The position numbers and the translations under genes were made by a program. A stretch of 64,000 nt of DNA from Budorcas taxicolor (taxonomy: Eukaryota > Chordata > Mammalia > Artiodactyla > Bovidae): positions 78,851,067 to 78,915,066 of the forward strand of contig NC_068912.1 of NCBI RefSeq assembly GCF_023091745.1, in the 5' to 3' direction. Position 1 is the stretch's first letter; every line of letters begins with the position of its first letter. Below the pieces are notes generated by a model that was not told the DNA's origin, made no database searches, and was given only the letters and a program-made list of their open reading frames with translations. This document shows, piece by piece, positions 1 through 10,804 of the stretch.

Positions 1-1105
1 GCAACAATTAGAACCAGACATGGAACAACAGACAGGTTCCAAATTGGGAAAGGAGTACATCAAGGCTGTATGCTGCTGCTGCTGCTGCTGCTAAGTCACT
101 TCAGTCGTGTTCGACTCTGTACTACCCCACAGACGGCAGCCCACCAGGCTCCCCTATCCCTGGGATTCTCTAGGCAAGAGTACTGGAGTAGGGTGCCATT
201 GCCTTCTCCATCAAGGCTGTATACACCCTGCTTATTTAACTTATATGCAGAGTACATCATGCGAAATGCCCGGCTGGATGAAGCGCAAGTTGGAATCAAG
301 ATTTCTGGGAGAAACATCAGTAACCTCAGATATACAGATAACACCACCCTTATGGCAGGAAGTGAAGAAGAACTAAATAGCTTTTTGATGAAAGTGAAAG
401 TAAAAAAGTTGGATTAAAACTCAACATTCAAAAAACTAAGATCATGGCATCTGGTCCCATGACTTCATGGGAAATAGATGGGGAAACAATGGAAACAGTG
501 ACAGACTTTATTTTTTAGGGGGCTCCAAAATCACTGCAGATGGTGACTGTAGCCATGAAATTAGAAGATGCTTGCTTTTTGGAAAAATAGCTATGACCAA
601 CCTAGACAGCATATTAAGAAGCAGAAACATTACTTTGTTGACAAAGTTCTGTCTAGTCAAAGGTATGGTTTTTCCAGTAGTCATGTATGGGTGTGAGAGT
701 TGGACTGTCAAGAAACCTGAGCACCGAAGAATTGATGCTTTTGAACTGTGGTGTTGGAGAAGACTCTTGAGAGTCCCTTGGACAGCCAGGAGATCAAAGC
801 AGTCAATCTTAAAGAAATCAGTCCTGAATATTCATTGGAATGACTGATGCTGAAGCTGAAGCTCCAGTACTTTGGCCACCTGATATGAAGAACTGACTCA
901 CTGGAAAAGACCCTGATGCTGGGAAAGATTGAAGGCAGAAGCAGAAGGGGATGACAGAGGATGAGATGGTTGGATGGCGTCACCAATTTGATGGAGATGA
1001 GTTTGAACAAGCTCTGGAGTTGGTGATGGACAGGGAAGCCTGGAGCGCTACAGTCCATGGGATCGCAAAAAGTTGGACACGACTAAGCAACTGAACTGAA
1101 CTGAA
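1..1105 (+). mobile_element. BovB (RTE LINE) 3' fragment, interrupted by a SINE
   Basis: This is a 5'-truncated BovB copy that begins inside the reverse-transcriptase region and runs to the BovB 3' end, which finishes in repeated GAACT units near 1093-1105. Translated pieces (about 223-416 and 467-847) show the RT core and the C-terminal region with CESWTVKK and WCWRRLLRVPW blocks. The usual YADD catalytic motif reads YTDN, and stops and frameshifts break the frame, so it is a dead relic. The window edge cuts its left end, so it may extend further upstream. A SINE splits it at 72-208. Confidence 0.93.
72..208 (-). mobile_element. BovA SINE monomer nested in BovB
   Basis: A BovA-type unit in minus orientation whose (CTG)n tract at 72-91 is the reverse complement of the (AGC)n tail. 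It is flanked by a perfect 14-bp target-site duplication (CATCAAGGCTGTAT) at 58-71 and 209-222. The SINE therefore landed in the BovB copy after that copy was in place. Confidence 0.93.
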
Positions 1106-1106
1106 G

Positions 1107-1268
1107 AGACACGGGTTTGATCCCTGAGTAGAGAAGATCCCCTGGAGAAGGAAACGGCAACCCACTTCAGTATTCTTGCCCAGGAAATCCCATGGACAGA
1201 GGAACCTTGCAGGCTGTAGTCCATGGAGTCGCAACGCATTGGACACGACTGAAGCAACCTAGCACACT
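1107..1268 (+). mobile_element. Bov-tA SINE, 5'-truncated
   Basis: The tRNA-like head is cut just before its B-box-like GGTTTGATCCC, and the BovA body follows to GACACGACTGAAGC. It abuts the 3' end of the preceding BovB directly. No target-site duplication is evident. Confidence 0.85.
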
Positions 1269-1473
1269 GCTCCTCATCCATAATTCCTCCAAACTGAGGA
1301 TATTTCTAAGGATTTATGCACAGAGTAGGTAAGAATTTTCAAGCCACATACTTAGATATGTATAGAAAATAAAAAAATTTTCCCTTAGAACTAAACCTAG
1401 TTTCTTCCTCAAACCCCTGCTCCATCAGTAACAGGACACATGTTACCAACTCAGAGTAAATTTTGACATCTTA

Positions 1474-1678
1474 GGGATTTCCTTGGTGGCTCAGATGGTA
1501 AAGCATCTGCCTACAATGCGGGAGACCCAGGTTCGATCCCTAGGTCGGGAAGATCCCCTGGAGCAGGAAATGGCACCCCACTCCAGTACTCTTGCCTGGA
1601 AAATCCCATGGATGGAGGAGCCTGGTAGGCTACGGTCCATGGGGTCAAAAAGAGTCGGACATGACTGAGTGGCTTCCC
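1474..1678 (+). mobile_element. Bov-tA SINE, full length
   Basis: The tRNA-Glu-derived head (A-box-like TGGCTCAGATGGT, B-box-like GGTTCGATCCC) is followed by the BovA body ending GTCGGACATGACTGAG. The length of about 200 bp is typical. No clear target-site duplication was found. Confidence 0.92.
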
Positions 1679-2230
1679 TTCCCTCCAGGCTTTCTTAGAT
1701 GATTAGAGAAAGTACTGCCCCTGCACTTTTCCCTCAGTCTTGTCCCCTCTGATATGGCACCCAGGTCTCTGCAGTTCCTCAGCGCCTCCTGACGATAATG
1801 AGATGCAGGAATTGTCTTGGCCCCCAGGCACCCCTAGTGCCTCTGACTTTCAGTGTCACCCCCATAATCTTCTTGGCTACACCAGAAACATTTTGTTCCT
1901 CTCACTGAGTGAAGGAGCTCGGAGAACCCCTCTGGACCATTGGCCTGGGATCCTCACACTGCACCTCCTCTCTACTCCCATAAACATGATGAAATGGAAA
2001 ACTCCACAGCTGCTCCCTGACTCCTGGCAGGGGTGGGAAGTGAAGCAGAGGCCTTCACTAGTCTTACACCCTCAAGTTTCTCCATGCACTATCATCCCTT
2101 ACATTTACCTCTTTGACGCTGAAGGCACGATGACAAGGGTCAGTGCCACTTTTCAAAACCCAGCACCAGCTTCTTTCCTGAATTTCTTAGAGCTCTCTCT
2201 TCTCACCCTGGAGGTATTTTAATATTTCCT
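1679..2230. other. Unique-looking interval with an unassigned 160-codon ORF
   Basis: I recognise no repeat here. The plus strand stays open over 1740-2222 (160 codons from an ATG), the longest open frame outside known repeats. The translation is rich in Pro, Leu and Ser, with no domain, signal peptide or conserved motif I can name, and I see no obvious splice-site framing. Chance openness is the likeliest reading. Confidence 0.3.
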
Positions 2231-2242
2231 AGTGTTTGTATT

Positions 2243-2515
2243 GGAGAAGGCAATGGCACCCCACTCCAGTACTCTTGCCTGGAAAATCCCATGGACAGAG
2301 GAGCCCGGTAGGCTGCCGTCTATGGGGTCGCTGAGGGTCGGGCACGACTGAGCAACTTCACTTTCACTTTTCACTCTCATGCATTGGAGAAGGAAATGGC
2401 AACCCACTCCAGTGTTCTTGCGTGGAGGATCCCAGGGACGGGAGAGCCTGGTGGGCTGCCATCTATGGGGTCGCACAGAGTTGGACACAACTGAAGACTT
2501 AGCAGCAGCAGCAGC
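2243..2515 (+). mobile_element. BovA dimer SINE (Bov-A2 type)
   Basis: Two BovA bodies lie in tandem, joined by a linker near 2355-2392 that contains CTTCACTTTCACTTTTCAC, and end in (AGC)n. A 12-bp duplication AGTGTTTGTATT lies at 2231-2242 and 2516-2527. This is the standard dimeric BovA structure, intact at both ends. Confidence 0.93.
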
Positions 2516-2631
2516 AGTGTTTGTATTTGCTTTTTTGCATGTTTGATGGAGGATGAATAAGACGATGGAGTGGGAAAAAGTGATCAGGAAAATATTCTTA
2601 AAAATGTATAGTTTATTCTAGGACTTGAGCT

Positions 2632-3160
2632 TTATTTTTTTTTTAAAGTAGATATTGTTTTTTCAGAACAGTTTTAGGCTCACACCAAACTAAAACATAC
2701 GGTACAGAGATTTCCCACATACAATGTGTATATGCCTTCCCCAATGTCAACATCCCACACTGGAGGGCACATTTATTATAATTGGTGAACATAAATGTTA
2801 AGTATTCAACTAAATTGAACCAAAGTTCATATTTTACATTGGAGTTCACTCTTGGTGGTGTACTTTGGATTGGGTCAAATGTATGATGATATATGTCCAA
2901 TGTTACAGTACCATACAGAGCAGTTTCACTGCTCTAAAAATCCTCTGTGCTTCACCTATTTATCCTGCTCTCTCCACCTAAACCCTGCCATCCGCTGATC
3001 TTTTTACCATCTCCACAGTTTTACCTCTTTCAGAATTTCATATTGATGGAATTGTACAGTATATAGATTTTCAGACTGACTTCTTTTACTTAGAAGTAGT
3101 CACTATTCTAAAAGATTCACCTGTATTTCACTGATGTTGACACATCATTTGTAAGATAAT
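2632..3160 (-). mobile_element. L1 3' region (old mammalian L1M type)
   Basis: A T-rich start at 2635-2645 is the antisense poly(A). It is followed by text typical of the L1M 3' untranslated region (CAGTTTTAGGCTCACA, GTACAGAGATTTCCC, CCTAAACCCTGCCATC). It resembles the copy at 13.2-13.8 kb. The right boundary is approximate. Confidence 0.75.
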
Positions 3161-3737
3161 TGCTATTTTATGAGCCACTAAGAAAAATATGCTCTTAATT
3201 AAATTTGAATAATACTTCCTGCATTCTGAATTTTATTTTATATTAATCAAAATGGCACTTAAGGTATTTCTTTAAATTAGAGATCACCATTGTTCATACA
3301 TAAAAAAGAAAATACAGGTAAAATAGATCATTTAACATTTCTAAAACTCATTTATCTTTGGAGACCATCTATTAAGAGTTTCTACTTCAAAATTCCAGTT
3401 TCATGAATTTCTTCCAGCCCACTGACAGCCATTCTCCAGTTTTATATACTGGAGTTTTCTGGACCTTACAAGAAGAACATTTTCCAACAATCAGGATGCA
3501 TGTTGCTTCTAATATGGTCCTGAGACAACTTGTGGCCTGACACCTGGAGTGATGCCAGATGTCCTGACTCTCCACTGGGAGCAGCAGAAGTCTTAGCTCA
3601 TCAGCAACAGATATTAATAGCAACTTCATCAGGACCACTGTGTGGCCATCCCCACGTGGAAGCCCCGTTCATTGACAGATCATCTTGATTTAAAGTTGTT
3701 AAAACACGAAAAAAACAAAGTGTTCTTAGAACTGATG
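3161..3737. other. No gene or repeat recognised
   Basis: AT-rich sequence with no repeat family I can name. Short open frames, such as a minus-strand one over 3387-3638, show no recognisable protein. Confidence 0.3.
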
Positions 3738-3812
3738 ATATACAGGTAAATCATTTGATCTTCACAATGCCCTGAGGTGACTGTGATTGTATCTCCATTT
3801 ACAGATGAGGAA
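3738..3812 (-). repeat. MIR SINE fragment
   Basis: Reads antisense MIR core: GATCTTCACAATGCCCTG, then CTCCATTTACAGATGAGGAA. It is short and diverged. Confidence 0.55.
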
Positions 3813-3817
3813 CTGGT

Positions 3818-4395
3818 CTTTGTCTTCTTGGGCTGCTATAATCAACTACCATAGACTGGGTGGATTATGAACAACAAAAATGTATTTCTTATAGTTCTGG
3901 AGACTGAAAGTCCAAGATCAGAGGACTAGTACTCTCAGGTTCTGCTGAGGGCTCTCTTCCAAGTTGTTCAAGAGTTTTTACGGAGTTTTAATGTCCACCC
4001 CCCTTTACCAATGGGCAGGGGAAGAGGCTGAAAGTTCCACACCTATAATCACTTTTTCTTTCTGTTGAACAGCCCCAGGCATGTGTGCTGAGTCATGTCT
4101 GACTCTTCTCAACCCCATGGTCTGTAGCCCACCTGGCTCCTCTGTCCATGGGATTTCCCTGACAAGAATATTGGAATCGGTTGCCATTTCCTTCTCCAGG
4201 GGATCTTCCTGACCTGGGGACCGAACCCTCATCTGCTGTGTCTCCTGCACTGCAGGTGGATTGTTTATCCCTGAGCCACCAGGGAAGCCCCATCCCAACC
4301 CTATCTAGGGCCCTTACCTAGATTTAATTAGGATAAATTAATTTATCCTAATTTAATTAGGATAAATATAGGTGTGCTCAAAAGGGGCTTCTTAT
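3818..4395 (-). mobile_element. ERVL-MaLR solo LTR remnant, split by a SINE
   Basis: The left part has the antisense MaLR signature (TTGGGCTGCTATAA, ACTGGGTGGATTATGAACAA, AGTTCTGGAGACTGAAAGTCC). The LTR appears to resume after the SINE at 4078-4291 with GGGCCCTTACCTAG. No internal retroviral genes are present. The right end contains a local palindrome at 4326-4353. The subfamily (MLT1 or MST) is uncertain. Confidence 0.6.
4078..4291 (-). mobile_element. Bov-tA SINE nested in a MaLR LTR
   Basis: An antisense Bov-tA with the head complement at the right end (GAGCCACCAGGGAAGCCCC). AGCCCCA occurs at both junctions and may be a short target-site duplication. Confidence 0.9.
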
Positions 4396-4499
4396 GAATA
4401 ACAAAAGACACTTTTATCACTCAGGAAATTCCTAAGGCGTCAGGAGATCCGTGTCAAGAACCAGGGACAAAGACTAAACATGTCTTTTATTAGACCACA

Positions 4500-5070
4500 G
4501 GCCCAAATGTCTGTTGATGAATGAGTGAATAAATAAAATGTGGTATACACATACAATGGAATATTGTTGTTTAATCACTAAGCGTTGCCCTCCAGGCTCC
4601 TCTGTCCATGGGATTTTCCAGGCAAGAATACTGGAGTGGGTTGCCATTCCCATCTCCAGGGGATCTTCCTCATCCAGGGATCAAACCCACATCACCTGCA
4701 TCAGCAGGTGGATTCTTTACCACTGTGCTACCTGGGAAATCCCACAGTGGAATAATATTCAGCCTTATAAAGGAATGAAATTCTAATATATGCTACAACA
4801 TGCATGAAATGTACAAACTTTAAAAAATAAGCCAAGCACAAAAGAGCAAATGTGATGTAATTCTACCTGTAATTCTATCTCTAATTCATAGAGTCAGAAA
4901 ATAGAATAGTGGCCATCAAGGACTGGAGGCAGGGAGGGAAGAATGGAGAACTATTGTTTAATGAAAATCAAGTTTCACTTGGGGATGATGATGCATTAAT
5001 GTACTTAATATAACTAAGGTGTACATGTAAAATGGTCAAAATTAAATTTTATATTATGTATATTTTGCCC
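4500..5070 (+). mobile_element. L1 3' UTR fragment, interrupted by a SINE
   Basis: GTGGTATACACATACAATGG, then ATATTCAGCCTTATAAAGG, then a terminal GTATATTTTGCCCC are typical of the end of an old L1 in plus orientation. A Bov-tA copy splits it at 4566-4745, and a BovB copy is inserted right at its 3' end. Confidence 0.75.
4566..4745 (-). mobile_element. Bov-tA SINE nested in L1
   Basis: An antisense Bov-tA with a shortened left side. The flanks TGGAATATT and TGGAATAATATT look like a slightly altered target-site duplication of the host L1. Confidence 0.88.
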
Positions 5071-5076
5071 CAGTAT

Positions 5077-5660
5077 GGGCTTCAACATCACTGTGGACGG
5101 TGTGACTGCAGACATGAAATTAAAAGACACTTGCTTCTTGAAAGAAAAGTGACGACAAACCTAGACTGCATATTAAAAAGTAGAGACATCACTTTGCTGA
5201 CAAAGGTCGTCCAGTCAAAGAGATGGCCTTTCCAGTAGTCATATATGAATGTGAAGTTGGACCATGAAGAAGACTGAGTGCCAACTACTGATACTTTCAA
5301 ATTGTGGTGTTGGAGAAGACTCTTGAGAGTCCCTTGGACTGCAAGGAGATCAAACCAGTAATTCCTAAAGGAAATCAACTCTGAATATTCATTTGAAGGA
5401 ATGATGCTGAAGCTAAACCTCCAATATTTTGGCGACCTGATGTGAAGAGCAGCTCATTGGAAAAGACCCTGATGCTGGGAAAGATTGAGGGCAGGAGGAG
5501 AAGGGAGTGACAGAGGATAACATGGTTGGATAGCATCACTGGCTCAATGAACATGAATTTGAGCAAACTCCAGGAGATAGCGAAGGACAGGGAAACCTGG
5601 CGTGTTGCAGTCCATGGAGTGGCAAAGAGTCAGACATGACTAAGCAACTGAACAGCAACA
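5077..5660 (+). mobile_element. BovB 3' fragment, inverted partner of the next copy
   Basis: Covers the BovB C-terminal region and 3' end, from the CATGAAATTAAAAGACACTT block to GACATGACTAAGCAACTGAA. The reading frame is broken by indels. Its 3' end lies about 34 bp from the 3' end of the oppositely oriented copy starting at 5694. Confidence 0.93.
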
Positions 5661-5801
5661 AAAAGAAGAAAAAGGAGGAACACACACAAACATAGTTCAG
5701 TTCAGTTCAGTTGCTCAGTTGTGTCCGACTCTTTGTGATCCCATGAATTGCAGCACTCCAGGCCTCCCTGTCTATCACCAACTTTGGGAGTTTACCCAAA
5801 C

Positions 5802-7643
5802 TCATGTCCATTGAAGTTGGTGATGCCATCCAGCCATCTGATCCTCTGTCATCCCCTTCTCCTCCTGCCCCCAATCCCTCCCAGCATCAGGGTCTTTTCC
5901 ATTTAGACAACTCTTCGCATGAGGTGGCCAAAATATTGGAGTTTCACCTTCAGCATCAGTCCTTTCAATGAACACCCAGGACTGACCTCCTTTAGGAAGG
6001 ATTGGTTGGATCTCCTTGCAGTCCAAGGGACTCTCAAGAGTCTTCTCCAACACCACACTTCAAAAGCATCCGTTCTTCGGTGCTCAGCTTTCTTGACAGT
6101 CCAACTCTCACATCCATACATGACCACTGGAAAAACCATAGCCTTGACTTGACAGACCTTTGTTGGCAAAGTAATGTCTCTGCTTTTTAATATGCTGTCT
6201 AGGTTGTTCATAACTTCCTTCAAAGGAGTAAACATCTTCTAATTTCATGGCTGCAGTCACCATCTGCAGTGATTTTGGAGCCCCCCAAAATAAAGTCTGC
6301 CACTGTTTCCACTGTTTCCCCATCTATTTCCCATGAAGTGATGGGAGCAGATGCCATCATCTTCGTTTTCTGAATGTTGAGCTTTAAGCCAACTTTTTCA
6401 CTCTCCTCTTTCACTTTCATCAAGAGGCTCTTTAGTTCTTCACTTTCTGCCATAAGGGTGGTGTCATCTGCACATCTGAGGTATTAATATTTCTCTGGGC
6501 AATCTTGATTCCAACTTGTGCTTCTTCCAGCCCAGCGTTTCTCATGATGTACTCTATATAAGTTAAATAAGCAGGGTGACAATATACAGCCTTGAAGTAC
6601 TCCTTTTCCTATTTGGAACCAGTCTGTTCCATGTCCAGTTCTAACTGTTGCTTCCTGACCTGCATACAGACTTCTCAAGAGGCAGGTCAGGTGGTCTGGT
6701 ATTCCCATCTCTTTCAGAATTTTCCAGTTTATTGTGATCCACATAGTCAAAGGCTTTGTTGTAGTCAGTAAAGCAGAAATAGATGTTTTTCTGGAACTCT
6801 CTTGCTTTTTCCATGATCCAGGGGATGTTGGCAATTTGATCTCTGGTTCCTCTGCCTTTTCTAAAACCAGCTTAAACATCTGGAAGTTCGCGGTTCACGT
6901 ATTGCTGAAGCCTGGCTTGGAGAATTTTGAGCATTACTTTACTAGCATGTGAGATGAATGCAAATGTGCAGTAGTTTGAATATTCTTTGGCATTACCTTT
7001 CTTTGGGATTGGAATGAAAAGTGACCTTTTCCAGTCCTGGGACCACTGCTGAGTTTCCCAAATTTGCTGGCATACGGAGTGCGGCACTTTCACAGCATCA
7101 TCTTTCAGGATTTGAAATAGCTCAACTGGAATTCCATCACCTCCACTAGCTTTGTTTGTAGTGATGCTTTCTAAGGCCCACTTGACTTCACATTCCAGGA
7201 CATCTGGCTCTAGGTGAGTGATCACACCATCGTGATTATCTGGGTCATGAAGATCTTTTTTGTACCGTCCTGTGTATTCTTGCCAGTAGGTCCATACCAT
7301 TCCTGTCTCTTATTGAGCCCATCTTTGCATGAAATGTTCCCTTGGTATCTCTAATTTTCCTGAAGAGATCTCTAGTCTTTCCCATTCTGTTCTTTTCCTC
7401 TATTTCTTTGCAATGATCCCTGAGGAAGGCTTTCTTGTCTCTCCTTGGTATTCTTTGGAACTCTGCATTCAGATGCTTATATCTTTCCTTTTCTCCTTTG
7501 CTTTTCACTTCTCTTCTTTTCTTAACTATTTGTAAGGCCTCCTCAGACAGCCATTTTGCTTCTTTACATTTCTTTTTCTTGGGGATGGTCTGGATCTGTG
7601 TCTCCTGTACGTTATGAACCTCCGTCCATAGTTCATCAGGCAC
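5802..7643 (-). pseudogene. BovB reverse transcriptase and C-terminal remnant
   Basis: Open segments at 7643-7245, 7300-6872, 6879-6484, 6453-6220, 6235-5903 and 6056-5802 overlap or abut in different frames, showing successive indels. The first catalytic Asp motif survives in its own frame near 6735-6785 (F-T-D-Y-x-K-A-F-D). The YADD box reads C-A-D-D near 6465-6475, next to a 1-base deletion. IPVELFQILKDDAVK and CESWTVKKAEHRRTDAFE are recognisable. This is a dead polymerase whose family identity is certain. Confidence 0.88.
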
Positions 7644-8533
7644 TCTATCAGATCTAGTCCCTTAAATCTATTTCTCACTTCCACTGTATAATCATAAGGG
7701 ATTTGATTTAGGTCATACCTGAATGGTCTAGTGGTTTTTTCCACTTTCTTCAATTTAAGTCTGAATTTGGCAATAAGGAGTTCATGATCTGAGCCACAGT
7801 CAGCTCCTGGTCTTGTTTTTGCTGACTGTATAGAGCTTCTTTGGCTGCAAAGAATATAATCAATCTGATTTCAGTGTTGACCATCTGGTGATGTCCATGT
7901 GTAGAGTCTTCTCTTGTGTTGTTGGAAGAGCGTGTTTGCTATGACCAGTGCGTTCTCTTGGCAAAACTCTATTAGCCTTTGCCCTGCTTCATTCTGTACT
8001 CCAAGGACAAATTTGCCTGTTACTCCAGGTGTTTCTTGACTTCCTACTTTTGCATTCCTGTCCCCTATAATGAAATGGACATCTTTTGGGGATGTTAGTT
8101 CTAAAAGGTCTTGTAGGTCTTCATAGAACCATTCAACTGCAGCTTATTCAGTGTTACTGGTTGGGGTATAGGCTTGGATTATCATGATATTGAATGGTTT
8201 GACTTGGAAACGAACAGAGATCATTCTGTCATTTTTGAGATTGTATCCAAGTACTGCATTTCGGACTCTTTTGTTGACCATGGTGGCTACTCCATTTCTT
8301 CTAAGGGATTCCTGCCCACGGTAGTAGACATAAAGGTCATCTGAGTTAAATTCACCCATTCCAGTCCATTTTAGTTCTCTGATTCCTAGAATGTCAATGT
8401 TCAGTCTTGCCATCTCCTGTTTGACCACTTCCAATTTGCCTTGATTCATGGACCTAACATTCCAGGTTCCTATGCAATATTGCTCTTTATAGAACCAGAC
8501 CTTGCTTCTTTCCCCAGTCACATCCACACACAC
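7526..8533 (-). pseudogene. BovB endonuclease domain remnant
   Basis: The N-terminal segment (8533-8144, 129 codons) begins near CIGTWNVRSMNQGK, the APE-type motif containing the catalytic Asn, and continues through ELKWTG, which holds the metal-binding Glu position. Stops and frameshifts follow, but the antisense DNA near 8055-8066 still reads GDRNAK where the family has an Asp-x-Asn motif. DNA near 7783-7806 still reads GADCGSDHE, keeping the Asp-His pair. The frame reopens over 7753-7526 in the linker before RT. The motifs are largely preserved but the frame is lost. Confidence 0.85.
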
Positions 8534-8536
8534 ACA

Positions 8537-8941
8537 GACAAATGCACTGTATGAGGCTTTGTTAAAGAATTGGGTGCTAAGATATCAAGTAAAGCACGTT
8601 AATCTGTTGACTTTCTAGCCACCCTCACTTGGTAAGTACTATAGCTCAGCCTTACTTCATGGGGCTTCCAGGGCCCTCTGTATCCATTGAAGACATAAGA
8701 CCTGTTTTTGAATCAAGGAATCTGGGAGATTCCAAGAGTCAGGGTAAAGAATCTGTGAGAAAATTTTCCCTTGTGGCTGATCATCTCCTTAAATCTAAGG
8801 ATGTATCATTCTTTTTTGAGTAGCCCACTGTACCCAGCCTCCTGATGAGAACAATGTGGAGGTCCAAATAAGCTTCATCTTTCAGTCAGACCCAACCAAT
8901 TTAGCCCAGCCAAGTTATTTATTTTGGATGTATGACACCAT
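8537..8941. other. No gene or repeat recognised
   Basis: Mixed-composition sequence upstream of the BovB 5' truncation point. The short open frames at 8629-8823 and 8856-9041 have no recognisable product. Confidence 0.3.
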
Positions 8942-9334
8942 CAGTTATGGGGAACCAAAATTGTGTTGTTGTGTTCAACCAAACTTCATATGTTCAAGTT
9001 CTAACTTCCAGTATTTCAAAGTGATTGCATTGAGTCTTTGAAGGGCTAATTAAGTTAAAATAAGCTCATTAGGGTAGGTCCTAATCCAACACTACTGGTG
9101 TCCTTCTAAGAGGAGATTTGGACACACAATATGCAGAGGGATGACTGTGGAAAGACATGGAGAAGACAGCCATCTGTAGGCCATCTGAGGCCATGGAAGG
9201 TCTCAGGAGGCACCAGCCCTGCCAACAACTTGTTCTTATAACTCAAGTTTCTAAGATGTGAGCAAATTAATTCTTATTTTTTAAGCTACTCAGCCTGTGG
9301 TTTTTGTTACAATAGCCCTAGAAACTTAATACAC
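8942..9334 (+). mobile_element. ERVL-MaLR solo LTR (MLT1-like)
   Basis: Signature text in order: ACTTCATATGTTCAAG, GGTCCTAATCCAACACTACT, GTGTCCTTCTAAGAGGAG, GAAGACAGCCATCTGTAG, then TACTCAGCCTGTGG and TTGTTACAATAGCCC at the 3' end. The length of about 390 bp suits an MLT1 LTR. There is no internal coding region. Confidence 0.8.
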
Positions 9335-9610
9335 AGTCTTTGAGGAAAGCATCTATTTGTTAAAAAATTGAAGCAAAGGAAGGAACTTCTTGGATAAAAA
9401 CTGTGGCATTTGACTAAACATCTCTCCCCAAAGGTTAAGCTTGTTCTTACCTATATCGTTTGACTTCCAGATAAAAACACAAGACATTGGATGATTTATA
9501 TTTTTTCTTTTTTCTTTTTTGATACTAGTAAAAGACTATGAATTCCTTCTCATGGGGACATACTTTGGTTCGTAAGTTGTTCTTACAGTCTGTATAATGG
9601 ACATGGCCAC

Positions 9611-9823
9611 TTTTTTTCCCAGATGGCTCAGTGGTAAAGAATCCACTTGCCAATGCAGGAGACATAGGTAGGAGACTAGGGTTTGATCCCTGGACTGGGA
9701 AGATCCCTGGAGGAATAAATGGCAACCCACTCCAGTATTCTTGCCTGGGAAATCCCATGGACATAGGAGCCTGGTGGGTTACAGTCATGGGGTCACAAAT
9801 AGTCAGACATGACTAAAGCAATT
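9611..9823 (+). mobile_element. Bov-tA SINE
   Basis: Head with TGGCTCAGTGGTAAAGAATC, then B-box-like GGTTTGATCCC and the BovA body ending GTCAGACATGACTAAAGC. There is a small duplication inside the head (AGGTAGGAGACTAGG). No target-site duplication was found. Confidence 0.92.
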
Positions 9824-9902
9824 GAACGCACCCCCAATGAGATTCAGAGGAACAAATAGTTATAACACTTTCATGTATTTGGCTGAAAAAAAATAATGAA
9901 TT

Positions 9903-10786
9903 ACCCTGCTTATTTAACTTATATGCAGAGTACATAATGAGAAACGCTGGGCTGGAAGAAGCACAAGTTGGAATCAAGATTGCCAGGAGAAATATCAATA
10001 ACCTTAGATACAAAGATGACACCACCCTTATGGCAGAAAGTGAAGAGGAACTAAAGAGCCTCTTGATGAAAGTGAAAGAGGAGAGTGAAAAAGTTGGCTT
10101 AAAGCTCAATATTCAGAAAACTAAGATCATGGCATCAGTCCCATCACTTCATGGCAAATAGGTGGGGAAACAGTGGAAACAGTAGCTGACTTTATTTTTT
10201 GGGGCTCCAAAATCACTATAGATGGTAATTGCAGCCATGAAATTAAAAGATGCTTACTCCTTGGAAGGAAAGTTATGACCAACCTATACAACATATTCAA
10301 AAGCAGAGACATTACTTTGCCAACAAAGCTCTGTCAAGTCAAGGCTATGGTTTTCCCAGTAGTCATGTATGGATGTGAGAGTTGGACTATAAAGAAAGCT
10401 GAGAGCCAAAGAATTGATGCTTTTGAATTGTGGTGTTGGAGAAGACTCTTGAGAGTCCCTTGGACTGCAAGGATATCCAACCAGTCCATCCTAAGGAGAT
10501 CAGTCCTGGGTGTTCATTGGAAGGACTGATGTTGAAGCTGAAACTCCAATACTTTGGCTACGAGATATGAAGAGCTGACTCATTTGAAAAGACCCTGATG
10601 CTGGGAAAGCTTGAGGGCAGGAGGATAAGGGGATGACAGAGGATGAGATGGTTGGATGGCATCACTGACTCGATGGACATGGGTTTGGGTGGACTCTGGG
10701 AGTTGCTGATAGACAGGGAGGCCTGGTGTGCTGCGGTTCATGCGGTCACAAAGAGTCGGACACGACTCAGCGACTGAACTGAACTG
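9903..10786 (+). mobile_element. BovB 3' fragment
   Basis: Begins inside RT (CCTGCTTATTTAACTT) and runs to the GACTGAACTGAACTG 3' terminus. The first open segment (9937-10161) reads RYKDDTTLMAES, so the YADD box is YKDD here. After a frameshift, 10173-10529 carries the C-terminal CESWTIKKAE and WCWRRLLRVPW blocks. It is inactive, and 5' truncation is typical of target-primed reverse transcription. Confidence 0.93.
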
Positions 10787-10804
10787 GGCAAGATTTTTAA
10801 AGAA

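Larger units (their letters stand above)
5694..8536 (-). mobile_element. BovB LINE, longest copy (endonuclease to 3' end)
   Basis: A continuous antisense BovB copy of about 2.84 kb. It runs from the GTTCAGTTCAG 3' terminus at 5694 to the N-terminal endonuclease region near 8536, close to the usual full length of about 3.2 kb and lacking only the 5' leader. BovB is an RTE-clade non-LTR retrotransposon with one apurinic-type endonuclease plus reverse-transcriptase polyprotein. Frameshifts and stops divide the frame into at least seven segments, so the copy cannot act autonomously. Confidence 0.95.

Noticed and set aside
1474..1678. tRNA genes suggested by A-box and B-box-like text
   Set aside because: These are the tRNA-Glu-derived heads of Bov-tA and CHR SINEs. 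They lack a complete cloverleaf and are joined to SINE bodies.
8942..9334. An intact endogenous retrovirus
   Set aside because: Only solo MaLR-type LTR sequence is present here and at 3.8 and 49.9 kb. There are no gag, pol or env regions.
5077..10786. CRISPR-like or operon-like repeated structure
   Set aside because: The repetition comes from independent BovB and SINE insertions. Spacing, orientation and unit lengths are irregular.
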